The notes beneath the pieces were generated by a model, which was not told the DNA's origin, did not search any database, and saw nothing but the letters and a program-made list of their open reading frames with translations. 64,000 nucleotides of DNA. It comes from Paenibacillus sp. cl123 (lineage in GTDB: Bacteria > Bacillota > Bacilli > Paenibacillales > NBRC-103111). The stretch covers positions 62,001-126,000 of the forward strand of contig NZ_FMYY01000017.1 of NCBI RefSeq assembly GCF_900101595.1, read 5' to 3'. This document shows, in pieces, positions 52,218-61,739 of this stretch. Position 1 is the first letter of the stretch. Each line of letters opens with the position of its first letter. The position numbers and the translations under genes are program-made.

Positions 52218-52524
52218 AGAGCAGCCGCAAGCTTCGAAGCTTGCCCGGCGATACGGCAACATGAAGAGGGCTCGCCAGCTACGGCGCAGCCTTCTTTGCG
52301 GTGCACGGGAAGTCCGCCGGCTCGGGCTGGCCGCATGCGCCTGACCCTCCTTGAGGATAAGCTTTGCACACATCTCAGATTGTTCGATTTCTTCGCAAAC
52401 GCACAGCTAAAGACGCTGTAAGCCGCTTATCCTCGCTTGGGGTTATTTTGCTTCTACTCCGCTGTCGATTGCTGTGGTAAAATGGAGATTAACACTTGGT
52501 AATACGGATGGGGTTGGGACTGCT
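52218..52524. other. Intergenic region before dnaB without a convincing gene
   Basis: This 307-base region has an 18-base self-complementary element (GCAAGCTTCGAAGCTTGC, 52228-52245) just after yuiB that may end its transcript, and a TAAAAT -10-like sequence near 52475. A 40-codon minus-strand frame with an AAGGAGGG site has no protein-like composition. Nothing else is seen. Confidence 0.4.
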
Positions 52525-54045
52525 TTGAGAATTACCAATATGCTTCACTTTTCGGAGTATCACCGTTTTGTTGTCGTGCGGGATTTTGCCCTCAGCAGTC
52601 TGGATTACAAGATGCTGACGGCGATGTACCAGCCGATGGTCGGCGCTTATGCGATCAGTTTGTACTATACGCTGTACCACCAGCTGCCGAGCGACAAGAC
52701 CGGCTGCTCGGAAATCGAGCAGCAGCGGCTGCTGTTTCTGGCCATGGAGCTGGAGTCCGGCGAACGGGGCCGCAAATGGCTTATCGAGCAGACATCCAAG
52801 CTGGAAGCGGTCGGCTTGCTGCGCACTTCGCGGCGGTTCGCCGCGGCGTCCGAGGACTACGTCTACGAATACGAATTATTTGAGCCGCTTACGCCGGGAG
52901 AGTTTTTCAAAAATCATCATCTGACCTTGCTGCTGCGGGATAAGGTCGGCAAATACGCTTTATTTGCGCTGAGAGACGAGCTGATTGTGCCGGTAGCGGA
53001 TGAACTGAAGCATGCCAATACGGAAAATTTGTCGATGCCCTTCTATGAGCTGTTCCGGCTGAGCGCAGAGGTCGATCCGGAGCTGGAGCAGGCCTTTTTC
53101 GAATCGGCGGCTGCCGTGGTGAACGAGCGCAAGCCGGAAGTGGTGAACAAAGGCTTCTCCTACGCGGAAATTATCATGCGCTTCCCTCATGACTCGGTAA
53201 ACCGCGAGTATGTGGAGAGCTTGAAGTACGAGCCCGAGCAGCTGGCTACGATCAATTATGTGGCCAAAAAGTACGGGCTTTATCTGACGGATGTGTGCAA
53301 GCTGCTTGATGAGGACGGTGTCTTCGAGGAAGGCGGACAGCTCGTGCTTGAGCTGCTCCAGCACCGCGCCAACCAGGTGTTTCGCCAGGACAAGAAGCGC
53401 AGCGAGGACCGCGTAAGATGGATGGCGAAGCTGCCTGGCAAGCTTGAGCCGGAAGCGGGCGTCAGAAAGCCGGAGGACGAGGACGGCCAGAGCAAGGACA
53501 AGCCTGTGGAGATGGCATACTACCTGGATGTGCCGGATTTGTTCCAGGGAGAGTGCAACCAGCATCAGTATAATTATATTTTGCGCAATGAGCCGTACAC
53601 GTTCCTGCTGGAGAAAATTTTCTCGCGCGGCACGGTGCCTGACGGACTGCTCGATACCTTGTCCCGGGTAGAGCTCAATTACGGGTTACGTGAAGAAGTC
53701 ATTAACGTCCTTATCCATTTTATTTATATAACGAAGCGCTCCTGGTCCAAAAAGTACATGGAGGCGATCGTCACCGATATGCTGGGCAAGCAGGTCGGCT
53801 CCTTCGAGCAGGCCGTCCATTATGTGCGCGAGCAGATGGCGTACAGCGAGAAGAAAGCGCGCGAGACCAAGCCTGCCTTCAGTGGCAAGGGAAGCTCGTC
53901 CGCAGCCGGCAGGGGACGGAGCGGAGCACGCCAGAAGCCGCTGATCCCCGTAGTGCAGGGCGGGGCAAAGCCTGCCAGGACGCTGACGGATGCGGAGCGG
54001 GAAGAGCTGCGCCGCAAGGCGCTGCTGCTGGACGGCAAGGCCTGA
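52525..54045 (+). CDS. dnaB: Replication initiation/helicase-loader protein DnaB
   Basis: The 506-residue protein is the Bacillus-type DnaB, which with DnaD and DnaI loads the replicative helicase at oriC and in restart. The N-terminal part (FALSSLDYKMLTAMYQPMVGAYAISLYYTLY) is the winged-helix DDBH1 region. The C-terminal DDBH2 (DnaD-like) region around ELNYGLREEVINVLIHFIY comes before a basic tail with SSSAAGRGRSGARQKP. TTG 52525 after GGATGGGG is the likely start; ATG 52540 is possible. It is followed by dnaI, as in B. subtilis. Confidence 0.93.
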   Translation: MRITNMLHFSEYHRFVVVRDFALSSLDYKMLTAMYQPMVGAYAISLYYTLYHQLPSDKTGCSEIEQQRLLFLAMELESGERGRKWLIEQTSKLEAVGLLRTSRRFAAASEDYVYEYELFEPLTPGEFFKNHHLTLLLRDKVGKYALFALRDELIVPVADELKHANTENLSMPFYELFRLSAEVDPELEQAFFESAAAVVNERKPEVVNKGFSYAEIIMRFPHDSVNREYVESLKYEPEQLATINYVAKKYGLYLTDVCKLLDEDGVFEEGGQLVLELLQHRANQVFRQDKKRSEDRVRWMAKLPGKLEPEAGVRKPEDEDGQSKDKPVEMAYYLDVPDLFQGECNQHQYNYILRNEPYTFLLEKIFSRGTVPDGLLDTLSRVELNYGLREEVINVLIHFIYITKRSWSKKYMEAIVTDMLGKQVGSFEQAVHYVREQMAYSEKKARETKPAFSGKGSSSAAGRGRSGARQKPLIPVVQGGAKPARTLTDAEREELRRKALLLDGKA

Positions 54046-54175
54046 GGTTCGTCAAGCTCAGCTCATGAGTACTTGCCGGACGGACGCGCTGCGCATGACA
54101 ACATAGACAGGCAGACAAGCGCTGAGCGAAGCTGGCGCAGAGCAATGAGTGCTTCATGGGGAGGTGCTGCCAGAG

Positions 54176-55153
54176 ATGGCGATGGAATCGTTAGGAGAGC
54201 TGCTGCGCGGCGGGATACCCGGCCGCAAGCTGCTGCAGCAGGCGGAGGAGAAGGCGCGGGAGATTGCGGCCGATCCGCTGATCGTAAGACTGCGGCAGAA
54301 GCATCCGGAGCTGGATGGGCATACCATCAAGCTGAATTTGAACAAGCTCCACCAATACGTAAGAGAACACCGCAACTGCTCGAACTGTCCGGGCCTGGAC
54401 CAGTGCCCCAACGACATGGAGGGCCACTACACGCTGCTGAGGGTCGAGCCGGGGGATGATTGGACAAGGGTGTACGATCATAAGGTCGCCTGCAAGAAAT
54501 TCATCGCCCAATCGACCCAGGACGCGGTCCGCAGCCGCATCCGCAGCTTCTATGTGGACGAGCGGGCGCTGTCGCAAGGTTATTCCTCGCTCGAGATTCT
54601 GGACAAGGACCAGGAGCGGGAGGAAGCCGTCATGCAGGTGATGGATTTCATCCTGAAGGTGCGCGAGGAGGGCTTGCCGACGGATGGCATGTATTTGAGC
54701 GGGCATCTGGGTACGGGCAAGACGTTCCTGATGTGCTACCTGCTCTATGAGCTGGCCAAGGACGGGTATACCGGGGCGATCGTATATATGCCGGACTTCG
54801 CGGAGGACTTGAAGTCGATGTTCCAGGACCCGATGAAGCTGAAGGAAACGATCGACGTGCTGAAGGAAACCGATCTGCTCATTTTCGACGATATCGGCGC
54901 GGAGAATTTGAATCCGTGGCTCCGGGATCACGTGATGGGCGCCATCTTGAACTACCGGATGAACCGCAAGCCGACGTTTTTTACGTCGAATCATGATCTT
55001 GATGCGCTGGAGAAGCACTTCAGCTTCACCAGCAAGGACGGAGACGAGGAATTCAAGGGCCGGCGCATTATGGACCGCATTCGCCCGTTCGTGCAGGTGG
55101 TGGAAGTCAACGGCTTCAACAAACGGGGCTCGGGGCGGGAGCGGCGCGCGTAA
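54176..55153 (+). CDS. dnaI: Primosomal helicase loader DnaI
   Basis: DnaI is an AAA+ ATPase that places the hexameric helicase onto DNA. The 325-residue protein has an N-terminal zinc-binding domain with CSNCPGLDQC and a distal Cys (VACKK). The ATPase domain has Walker A (SGHLGTGKTFL, about residue 178) and Walker B (LLIFDDIGAE), then FFTSNHDLDALEKH. GGGGAGGTG precedes the ATG at 54176. It lies 130 bases after dnaB and shares its operon. Confidence 0.94.
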   Translation: MAMESLGELLRGGIPGRKLLQQAEEKAREIAADPLIVRLRQKHPELDGHTIKLNLNKLHQYVREHRNCSNCPGLDQCPNDMEGHYTLLRVEPGDDWTRVYDHKVACKKFIAQSTQDAVRSRIRSFYVDERALSQGYSSLEILDKDQEREEAVMQVMDFILKVREEGLPTDGMYLSGHLGTGKTFLMCYLLYELAKDGYTGAIVYMPDFAEDLKSMFQDPMKLKETIDVLKETDLLIFDDIGAENLNPWLRDHVMGAILNYRMNRKPTFFTSNHDLDALEKHFSFTSKDGDEEFKGRRIMDRIRPFVQVVEVNGFNKRGSGRERRA

Positions 55154-55239
55154 AATCTCTGAAGCGGGGCATATGGGCGCTTAGCGAGTAAGCTTTGTAA
55201 GGAACAGCCCGGCTCCGCCCGGAGGCGGTAAACGCAAAA

Positions 55240-55280
55240 AGAAAGACCACCCGGCTTCGGCTAATCCGGGTGGTCTTTCT
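55240..55280. terminator. Bidirectional terminator between dnaI and yqzM
   Basis: AGAAAGACCACCCGG and CCGGGTGGTCTTTCT are perfect 15-base arms. The minus strand has a five-T run after the stem and the plus strand has TTTCTGG, so it serves both converging transcripts. Confidence 0.85.
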
Positions 55281-55304
55281 GGTTAAAGCGGCTCGCAGGC
55301 TGGT

Positions 55305-55454
55305 CTACTTCACGACCAGTGAGATAACCGTTGCGGCAACTGCGATGACGAGCAAGACGACGAAGAAAACGCCGAAGCCCAGGGCCACATCGATAAAGTC
55401 ATTGCGTTGTTCCTCGTACACATGCAGTTCCGGGTGTCTCGGATCGTTGCTCAT
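55305..55454 (-). CDS. yqzM: YqzM-like small membrane protein
   Basis: The 49-residue product starts at ATG 55454 behind a perfect TAAGGAGGA site. It has a polar start (MSNDPRHPELHVYEEQRND) and one hydrophobic helix (VALGFGVFFVVLLVIAVAATVI). The EEQRNDFxD then membrane helix pattern matches YqzM family peptides of Bacillales, of unknown role. It faces dnaI across the shared terminator. Confidence 0.65.
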   Translation of the reverse strand: MSNDPRHPELHVYEEQRNDFIDVALGFGVFFVVLLVIAVAATVISLVVK

Positions 55455-55627
55455 TTCAGTTCCTCCTTATCGCTTCGTGCAGCGGCAGCTTGCTCTTGCG
55501 TTAGCCGAGCAGACCGTGCTGGCCGCACACGTCAGGCAGCTTATCGTAAGCGTATAGGGCTAGTATACCCAACTTCGCGGATTGTTGTAAAGGATCGGAA
55601 GTGACAATTGTGCAAACTTTGCCTCGG

Positions 55628-55655
55628 TTGAAAACTCGGTTCATTGTGGTATACT
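55628..55655 (+). promoter_or_regulatory. Promoter of trxA
   Basis: TTGAAA (55628-55633) and TATACT (55650-55655) are spaced by 16 bases, 42 bases before the trxA start codon. Confidence 0.65.
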
Positions 55656-55696
55656 TTACATGTTGCAATTATCCCGCTTGAGAGGAGTGCTGCAGT

Positions 55697-56014
55697 ATGG
55701 CTATCGTTAATGTGAATGATCAATCTTTTACCGGTGAAGTGGAAGGTTCCGGTACGGTTCTTGTAGATTTCTGGGCTCCTTGGTGCGGCCCTTGCAAAAT
55801 GATCGCTCCTGTCCTCGAGGAGCTGGACAAGGAGATTGGCGACAATGTCAAAATCGCCAAGGTAAATGTGGATGACAATCCGGAATCCGCGTCCCGCTTC
55901 GGCGTGATGAGCATCCCGACGCTGATCGTTTTCAAGGACGGCCAGCCGGTGGACAAGATTGTCGGCTTCCAATCGAAGGATGCGCTGAAGAACGTCATCA
56001 GCCGCCATCAATAA
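55697..56014 (+). CDS. trxA: Thioredoxin
   Basis: The 105-residue cytosolic thioredoxin has the catalytic WCGPC (Cys30/Cys33) in [12 protein letters not shown], the [18 protein letters not shown] cis-Pro region and VGFQSKD. It keeps cytosolic proteins reduced and supplies electrons to ribonucleotide reductase and others. GAGAGGAG precedes the ATG. In B. subtilis trxA is followed directly by uvrC; here a HipA-like gene lies between them. Confidence 0.96.
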   Translation: MAIVNVNDQSFTGEVEGSGTVLVDFWAPWCGPCKMIAPVLEELDKEIGDNVKIAKVNVDDNPESASRFGVMSIPTLIVFKDGQPVDKIVGFQSKDALKNVISRHQ

Positions 56015-56042
56015 CAGCTCTGCCGGACGGCAGACAGGTGAG

Positions 56043-56083
56043 AAAAAGCTCTTTTTCTGCTATGCTGAGAAAGAGCTTTTTTT
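56043..56083 (+). terminator. Terminator of trxA
   Basis: AAAAAGCTCTTTTTC and GAGAAAGAGCTTTTT form a stem with a short loop and end in a run of seven T, 28 bases past the stop codon. Confidence 0.9.
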
Positions 56084-56144
56084 GTTTGCATCGAGAGCTG
56101 ATCATGGCTGCTGCAATTTTGGATGATCGATGAGGTGAAAGCTG

Positions 56145-57308
56145 ATGGTTGATGGCATGATGAGCGCCGCGGATTTGTTTGGGTCGATAACTGTAAACCC
56201 GTTGCCCGTTCCTCCCAAATATTTGAAGTGGCAGGATGAAGTTGTTGCAGATGTCAAATCGGATTACACGGTAGTTTTCCGTGATATAAGCAAGCTGGAT
56301 GTCCCTGCCGGGCTGCATATAATGGTGCCTGAGGGAGGGACGTGGAACTCGGAGCAATTCAAAATGTTTTTATCGGAACGTATCCCAAGCGCCAATAGAA
56401 GAGATATAGATAAAATATTGCTCCGAGCAGGGATGACAACCTATAACGTATTCCGGCTGGCTCTGCAAACCCGGGCTTTTAATTCTAAAGATCTGTTGTG
56501 GTTGTCCAATGAGGATGAAACTTTTCTATCCGTGCTGCCTGAAATATTCAAGTCGGTATTTATGTTAAAGCATGATCTGGAGGGCAATTCCAATCTGAAT
56601 TCTCCCGAAGGGGTAAATATCAAGCGATATGCGGTAGTTAACGGCGATTATGGCGTACTGAAGCAAAGACTCCATACATCAAGTACGGACGTGGAATCTG
56701 AAGTAGCGGTTTACCGATTGTCTAACGTACTGGGTGTGGATTGCTGCCCGGCACAGTTTGTGGAGGATGGCAGTCACTTAAAAAGCTTTTCGAAATTTGA
56801 ATACAATTTTGCTGAAGAGTTTATCGTTCATGTTCGATCCGCGGTTTCCGAGAAAGATCTGACAGGGGACTTATATCAGGACCTGATCAAGAAATTCCCG
56901 CAATTTCGAAAAAATATAGAAAAGATGATTTTGCTGGATTTCGTGACCAGACAAACAGACCGTCATTTAAGCAACATGGCTTTGAAGGTTTTCGGGGATA
57001 CCGTTACTTTTTATCCGCTGTATGATAATGGGAGAAGTTTGTTTCATGAAGATTCTGCGGAGTTATCATCTGCGGCAGTAAACAACATCGAACTTTACAG
57101 CTCCGAGTTTGGGCCCATAGGGACTTATTTTGACGTGGTTGGCGATATAGCTAAAGAGACTAAGCCATCAGAGCTTATACGCTTAAATATCGATCTTGCG
57201 GAGATCAAAGAGATTTATTCGAGTTCGGGGCTCAAAGGGGATAGATGCAGGGATGCAAGCTTGTGGACCTTCCGCTGTCTGGAACATTTGAAGAGTCTGA
57301 GTAAATAA
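56145..57308 (+). CDS. HipA-like protein kinase, probably acquired
   Basis: The 387-residue protein has a HipA C-terminal-type kinase core: [15 protein letters not shown] (catalytic Asp272, Asn277) and YDNGRSLF (metal-binding Asp294). The N-terminal part (about residues 60-130, with [17 protein letters not shown] and a following DLLWLS) resembles the helical module fused to HipA-like kinases in Firmicutes. No HipB antitoxin gene is adjacent. The gene is visibly richer in A and T than trxA and uvrC around it and uses different codons, pointing to transfer. GAGGTGAAAG precedes the ATG at 56145. The target is unknown. Confidence 0.7.
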   Translation: MVDGMMSAADLFGSITVNPLPVPPKYLKWQDEVVADVKSDYTVVFRDISKLDVPAGLHIMVPEGGTWNSEQFKMFLSERIPSANRRDIDKILLRAGMTTYNVFRLALQTRAFNSKDLLWLSNEDETFLSVLPEIFKSVFMLKHDLEGNSNLNSPEGVNIKRYAVVNGDYGVLKQRLHTSSTDVESEVAVYRLSNVLGVDCCPAQFVEDGSHLKSFSKFEYNFAEEFIVHVRSAVSEKDLTGDLYQDLIKKFPQFRKNIEKMILLDFVTRQTDRHLSNMALKVFGDTVTFYPLYDNGRSLFHEDSAELSSAAVNNIELYSSEFGPIGTYFDVVGDIAKETKPSELIRLNIDLAEIKEIYSSSGLKGDRCRDASLWTFRCLEHLKSLSK

Positions 57309-57354
57309 GTTAGACCCGGGGGAGGTACCTTTTGGGGAAGAGGGGAAGAGAAGG

Positions 57355-59556
57355 ATGACTGTCTCGAAGGAAGAATGGAATCTGGAGGAACGCAGAAAGA
57401 TTCGGGAAGCGATCAAGACGAAGCTGTCGCTGGTCCCGGAGCTGCCCGGCTGTTATCTGATGAAGAATAAAGAGGGCACGATCATCTATGTGGGCAAGGC
57501 GAAGGTGCTGCGCAACCGGCTGAGGACCTACTTTACCGGCAGCCATACGATCAAGACGCAGCTGCTGGTCAACGAAATCGTGGACTTCGAATATATCGTG
57601 ACGGCAAGCAATATGGAAGCGCTCATTCTGGAGTGCAATCTGATCAAGAAGTATGTGCCCCGCTATAACGTGCTGCTGAAGGACGACAAATCCTTTCCAT
57701 ATATCAAAATTACGCATGAAGTGCACCCGAAGCTTGAGGTGACGAGGCGTGTGCTGAAGGATAAAGGCAAGTACTTCGGACCGTATCCGAACGCTTATGC
57801 GGCCCAGGAGACCAAGAAGCTGCTGGATCGGCTGTATCCGCTGCGCAAATGCAATACATTGCCGGACAAAGTATGCCTGTACTACCATCTCGGGCAGTGC
57901 ATAGCGCCCTGTGAATACGAGATTGAGCAGGAAACCTATGACAAGATGGTCGGTGAGATCGCCCGGTTTCTGAACGGCGGTCATGACGAGATCAAGGACG
58001 ACCTGAAGCGGAAGATGGAAGAGGCGGCGGCGGAGCTGAACTTCGAGCGAGCCAAGGAAATGCGCGATCAGATCATGCATATCGACGCCGTGATGGAGAA
58101 GCAGAAGATTACGACGACGGATAAAATGGACCGCGACGTGTTCGGCTTCGCCGTCGACAAAGGCTGGATGTGCGTGCAGATCTTGTATATGCGCCAAGGC
58201 AAGCTGATCGAACGCCACGCCACGATGTTTCCTTATTACGGGCAGGCGTATGACGATTTTATCTCGTTTGTCACCCAGTATTACAGCGACAATCCGGCGC
58301 TGCCGAAGGAGATTTTCCTGCCGGTGAGCGCCGGCGGGGCAGCCGATCCGGAAGCAGGAGCGGAGACGGGGACGGGGGAGTCCGCCGTGAACCGTCCGAA
58401 TGACGGGGCGGTTTTTTCCGAGCGGGAGGCCGCCGGAGAAGAAGCGTCAGACGCGATGCTGCTCGCGGAAGCGGAAGCTGCCGGGGAAACCGGCGGCAGC
58501 GAGCTGCTTGTTGCCGCGGGTGAGGCCGCTTCGGCTGCGGCTGAGCGCACCGACGAGTTGGAGGCCGCCGATGACGGTGGATTAACCGAAGCGAAGTCGG
58601 ATGTGAAGGAAGCGCTCGAAAGCTGGCTGAAGGTGCGCGTCCATATGCCGCGCCGGGGTCTTAAGAAAAATATGGTGGAGATGGCCGGAGACAACGCCCG
58701 GGTTGCGCTGGAGGAGAAGTTCAAGCTGATCGAGCGGGATGCGGAGCGGACGATCAAGGCGGTCGAGAATCTCGGAAGTTATCTGGGAACCGGCACGATC
58801 CACCGGATCGAAGCGTTCGACAACTCCAATATTCAAGGCTCGGACCCGGTGTCCGCAATGGTCGTCTTCACGGACGGCAAGCCGGACCGCAAGGAATACC
58901 GCAAGTATAAAATCAAGACCGTGCAGGGGCCGGACGATTACGAGACGATGCGCGAGGTTGTTCGCAGACGGTACGAGCGCGTGTTGAAGGAAGGTCTGCA
59001 GCTGCCGGATCTCATCGTCATCGACGGCGGGAGGGGCCATCTGGCAGCGGCTATCGACGTGCTGGAGAACGAGCTGGGCCTTCATCTCCCCGTCTGCGGA
59101 CTCGTCAAGGACGCCAAGCATAAGACGGCTCAGCTGCTGATCGGCGACCCGGCCGAGCCGGTCCCTCTGCCGCGGGACAGCCAGGAATTTTACCTGCTGC
59201 AGCGCATCCAGGATGAGGTCCACCGCTTCGCGATCACGTTCCACCGCGAGACGCGGGCCAAGTCGATGACCGTTTCGACGCTTGATTCCATCACGGGGAT
59301 CGGGGAGAAGCGGCGGAAGGCGCTGCTCAAGCATTTCGGCTCGCTGAAGAAAATCAAAGAAGCCCAGATCGCGGATTTCAAGGCGCTGGGCATCGGTGAG
59401 AAGCTGGCACTTCATATTTTGAACTCGCTGAACGGCACAGGGGAAGCGGAGGCCGGAGAGGCGGAGGCGGAAGTCGATCCCGATCCGGGGTTCTCCGGGC
59501 ACGAGCTGTCCGGGGACGGGCCTGCGGCCGCCCCGGAGATATCGCCCGCGGAATAG
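57355..59556 (+). CDS. uvrC: Excinuclease ABC subunit C with a low-complexity insertion
   Basis: UvrC makes the dual incisions of nucleotide excision repair. The 733-residue protein has the GIY-YIG domain ([27 protein letters not shown]), a UvrB-interacting UVR motif (about residues 215-235), an RNase H-like domain ([10 protein letters not shown]...[14 protein letters not shown]) and a C-terminal helix-hairpin-helix ([18 protein letters not shown]). Family members are near 600 residues; here about 90 Ala/Glu-rich residues (324-415) and an acidic tail are extra. It begins 46 bases after the HipA-like gene. Confidence 0.95.
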   Translation: MTVSKEEWNLEERRKIREAIKTKLSLVPELPGCYLMKNKEGTIIYVGKAKVLRNRLRTYFTGSHTIKTQLLVNEIVDFEYIVTASNMEALILECNLIKKYVPRYNVLLKDDKSFPYIKITHEVHPKLEVTRRVLKDKGKYFGPYPNAYAAQETKKLLDRLYPLRKCNTLPDKVCLYYHLGQCIAPCEYEIEQETYDKMVGEIARFLNGGHDEIKDDLKRKMEEAAAELNFERAKEMRDQIMHIDAVMEKQKITTTDKMDRDVFGFAVDKGWMCVQILYMRQGKLIERHATMFPYYGQAYDDFISFVTQYYSDNPALPKEIFLPVSAGGAADPEAGAETGTGESAVNRPNDGAVFSEREAAGEEASDAMLLAEAEAAGETGGSELLVAAGEAASAAAERTDELEAADDGGLTEAKSDVKEALESWLKVRVHMPRRGLKKNMVEMAGDNARVALEEKFKLIERDAERTIKAVENLGSYLGTGTIHRIEAFDNSNIQGSDPVSAMVVFTDGKPDRKEYRKYKIKTVQGPDDYETMREVVRRRYERVLKEGLQLPDLIVIDGGRGHLAAAIDVLENELGLHLPVCGLVKDAKHKTAQLLIGDPAEPVPLPRDSQEFYLLQRIQDEVHRFAITFHRETRAKSMTVSTLDSITGIGEKRRKALLKHFGSLKKIKEAQIADFKALGIGEKLALHILNSLNGTGEAEAGEAEAEVDPDPGFSGHELSGDGPAAAPEISPAE

Positions 59557-59601
59557 GAAGCCGGGGAGAACGGGATGAGATGAAAGGCAAGCCGCAGCAG
59601 C

Positions 59602-61233
59602 TCATTTCGGGAAGGGCGGAGGCGCAAGCGCCGGCGGACGGCGCCTGAACTTGCCATGAGCGGCATAGAGAAGCCAGCCGGCTGCGGCAGGGACCAGAAA
59701 GTAGGCGACGCCTGCGACGGCCTGCATATTGTTGCCGTCGTAGAGCAAGGAAAGTCCCATCAGGATGCTGTCCATCGCCGCATGGGCGAAGACGGCGGTC
59801 AGGAAGCCGTATCGCAGGAAGGCATAACCGAAGATGATGCCGATGACGGTTACCTCGATTAACCGCGTATAAACGGGATAGATCGGATACTGCGTATGGC
59901 TCATGGCCCAGATGATGCTGGGAACCAGCACGGAAATAAACGGGCTGCGCGTCAGCCGCAGCATCAGTGACACGCCCAGCAGCCGGTAGATGGCTTCCTC
60001 CGAGATGGCTGCCGACCAGGCGAGCAGAGGGAACCATTCCGGATGCAGCATGTTGTGGATCGAGTCAGTCGGATCATTGACGGCCCAGACGTCGAACAGC
60101 GCGGAGGCGCCCAGGAACAGCAGCTGCTGGATGCCTAGAATGAACAGGCCGATGATGTAGCCGTCCTTCATGGACTGCTTCGCCTGACTGCCGAAGTCTT
60201 CGTCCCGCCATAGCGGCCACGGACGAACGCCGTGGCTTTGCATCAGTCTGCCGCCCGCCAACAAAGCGAAATAGGTGCAGATCGCCATCAGCGTCACGTA
60301 CACATTGTTGATCCACAAATAAACGATGGCTCCGGGCTCCGAGGGGCCGCTGCCGTGCATCGTACGGAAGGCTGGCAGCATGTTGTAGTTGTTCAGCACA
60401 TACACGGCCAGGAAAACGAGAGACAGCAGAGCCCCGCGGGCAAAGTCGATCTGGCGGCGGTTTCGCAGCACGATCACGAGTGCGGAGAACGCCATCGCCA
60501 GCGACGCCAGCATGCTGATGCGGGTCATCAGCCCGGAGCGCTCGTCCTGGGCCTCCCGCCAGCGGATAAAGCTGTCCGGAGGCGGAAAGGTCGGCCGGAA
60601 GGCCGTCACCTGTCCGCCGGCTGTCCGCAGCCGCAGCTCCAGCACAGCTTCGCCGATCCTCTCGGTTTTGCTGACGTAGACAAGCTCGGCGGCGCCTTCG
60701 GCGCTGACGCCGCTGCGGACGGTAAATGCCGCCGGGTCAAAGCCCATCTCCCGCAGCGTCCGCTCGGCCGCTGCTTCGGGGGCCATGTCTTGGGCAGGCA
60801 AAACGTCCGTCTTGGCGGCCGGCGATTTGTGGGACGAGAAGCTCAGCACGCTGCGGTTCGTATAATTGATGCCGACGTAGTACGTCGACGCGCCGTCGCG
60901 GATCTCGACCTCGTAGTAATCGATCGGGAAGCGGGCCGCATACGTTTGGCGGTACTGCTCATCCAGCCCGGCCTGCTGCAAATAGCCGCTGCGGGCGGTG
61001 GCGGACTGGAGCAGCGTATCGGCGGTCTGCCCGCCGGACAGGCCGAAGCGGCTGCGGATGAACGCTTCTGCGGTATCGGCGGCTTCGCGCTTGGTGATCG
61101 CGGGAGAGGCCAGCTTGTGCTCCTCTTCGGATACCGGCTTGTTAAACAGCGGAGCGGCGTAAGACAGCCCGAAGTAAAGCAGGAGGCCGATGATAGCGAG
61201 CAGCAGAGGGGGGCGGTGCTTGAAAGTGGTCAT
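59602..61233 (-). CDS. CPBP-family intramembrane metalloprotease with N-terminal extracytoplasmic domain
   Basis: The 543-residue protein has an N-terminal span, about 200 residues of probable extracellular domain (with PepSY-like VEIRDGASTYYVGINY), and a C-terminal polytopic CPBP/Abi domain. The protease motif is SEEAIYR (Glu412, Glu413, Arg417), with supporting His in WAMSHTQYP and FAHAAMD. Homologues include CAAX prenyl protease-like and bacteriocin-immunity proteins; some act in regulated proteolysis. Substrate unknown. It is convergent with uvrC. Confidence 0.85.
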   Translation of the reverse strand: MTTFKHRPPLLLAIIGLLLYFGLSYAAPLFNKPVSEEEHKLASPAITKREAADTAEAFIRSRFGLSGGQTADTLLQSATARSGYLQQAGLDEQYRQTYAARFPIDYYEVEIRDGASTYYVGINYTNRSVLSFSSHKSPAAKTDVLPAQDMAPEAAAERTLREMGFDPAAFTVRSGVSAEGAAELVYVSKTERIGEAVLELRLRTAGGQVTAFRPTFPPPDSFIRWREAQDERSGLMTRISMLASLAMAFSALVIVLRNRRQIDFARGALLSLVFLAVYVLNNYNMLPAFRTMHGSGPSEPGAIVYLWINNVYVTLMAICTYFALLAGGRLMQSHGVRPWPLWRDEDFGSQAKQSMKDGYIIGLFILGIQQLLFLGASALFDVWAVNDPTDSIHNMLHPEWFPLLAWSAAISEEAIYRLLGVSLMLRLTRSPFISVLVPSIIWAMSHTQYPIYPVYTRLIEVTVIGIIFGYAFLRYGFLTAVFAHAAMDSILMGLSLLYDGNNMQAVAGVAYFLVPAAAGWLLYAAHGKFRRRPPALAPPPFPK

Positions 61234-61479
61234 AGCGCACTCCTTGTCCGATTAGAATACATTGGCCGTACGTCGTTCATGGGTTTCCTATTGCCTTTTT
61301 TGCCTAGTTGTCCTGCTCTTGTAGTGTATTCGCCCGGTTTCATATCCATGCTTCCGGTTAATAACATGATAACATGCGTAAGAGACGGAAAAAACAAGCG
61401 AGCGCGAGCGCCGGGTCTATGGGTCCGCTTACATTTGCCCGGATGTTCGTTTACTCGCACAAAACCGCCAAAAACAGCT

Positions 61480-61508
61480 TTGTACTTCCGTCCAAACCAG
61501 TCTATAAT
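61480..61508 (+). promoter_or_regulatory. Promoter of ktrBA
   Basis: TTGTAC (61480-61485) and a perfect TATAAT (61503-61508) are spaced by exactly 17 bases. The predicted start of transcription falls just before the riboswitch. The upstream part of the gap (61234-61479) shows no gene. Confidence 0.75.
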
Positions 61509-61520
61509 TCATATCAATTG

Positions 61521-61658
61521 AATAAAAAGCCGAATTTCGAATGTTGGATCGAAAGCGGGGGAACCATGAAACATAGGGGTGAATTCCATGTCCGGCTGCG
61601 GCCGCATGGATAGGGTGCCTGTACATCCGAATCCGTCAGCTAACCTCGTAGGCTTATT
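61521..61658 (+). promoter_or_regulatory. c-di-AMP riboswitch (ydaO/yuaA)
   Basis: The segment has the conserved ydaO core in order: GGGGGAACC, GGGGTGAATTCC, a variable hairpin (CATGTCCGGCTGCGGCCGCATG), ATAGGGTGC, CCGAATCCGTC and AGCTAACCTCGTAGGC. P1 can form between 61521-61531 and GGCTTATT (61651-61658). Riboswitches of this class turn off potassium uptake genes when c-di-AMP is high; B. subtilis ktrAB is controlled in the same way. Confidence 0.9.
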
Positions 61659-61678
61659 GCAGGAACCTTGTACGCATG

Positions 61679-61703
61679 GCACTGGGTTTCCCGTGCTTTT
61701 TTT
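61679..61703 (+). terminator. Riboswitch-controlled terminator before ktrB
   Basis: GCAC-T-GGG and CCCGTGC form a stem with one bulged base, followed by seven T. Its position between the riboswitch and the ktrB start is that of the expression platform. Confidence 0.85.
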
Positions 61704-61739
61704 GTTGTTCACAAATGGTGATCGGGGTGGCCGTCCAAG

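Noticed and set aside
52218..52349. 40-codon minus-strand frame with a perfect AAGGAGGG site
   Set aside because: Composition (many Ala, Arg, Gly, Cys) is not protein-like and no family fits, so the Shine-Dalgarno match is probably by chance.
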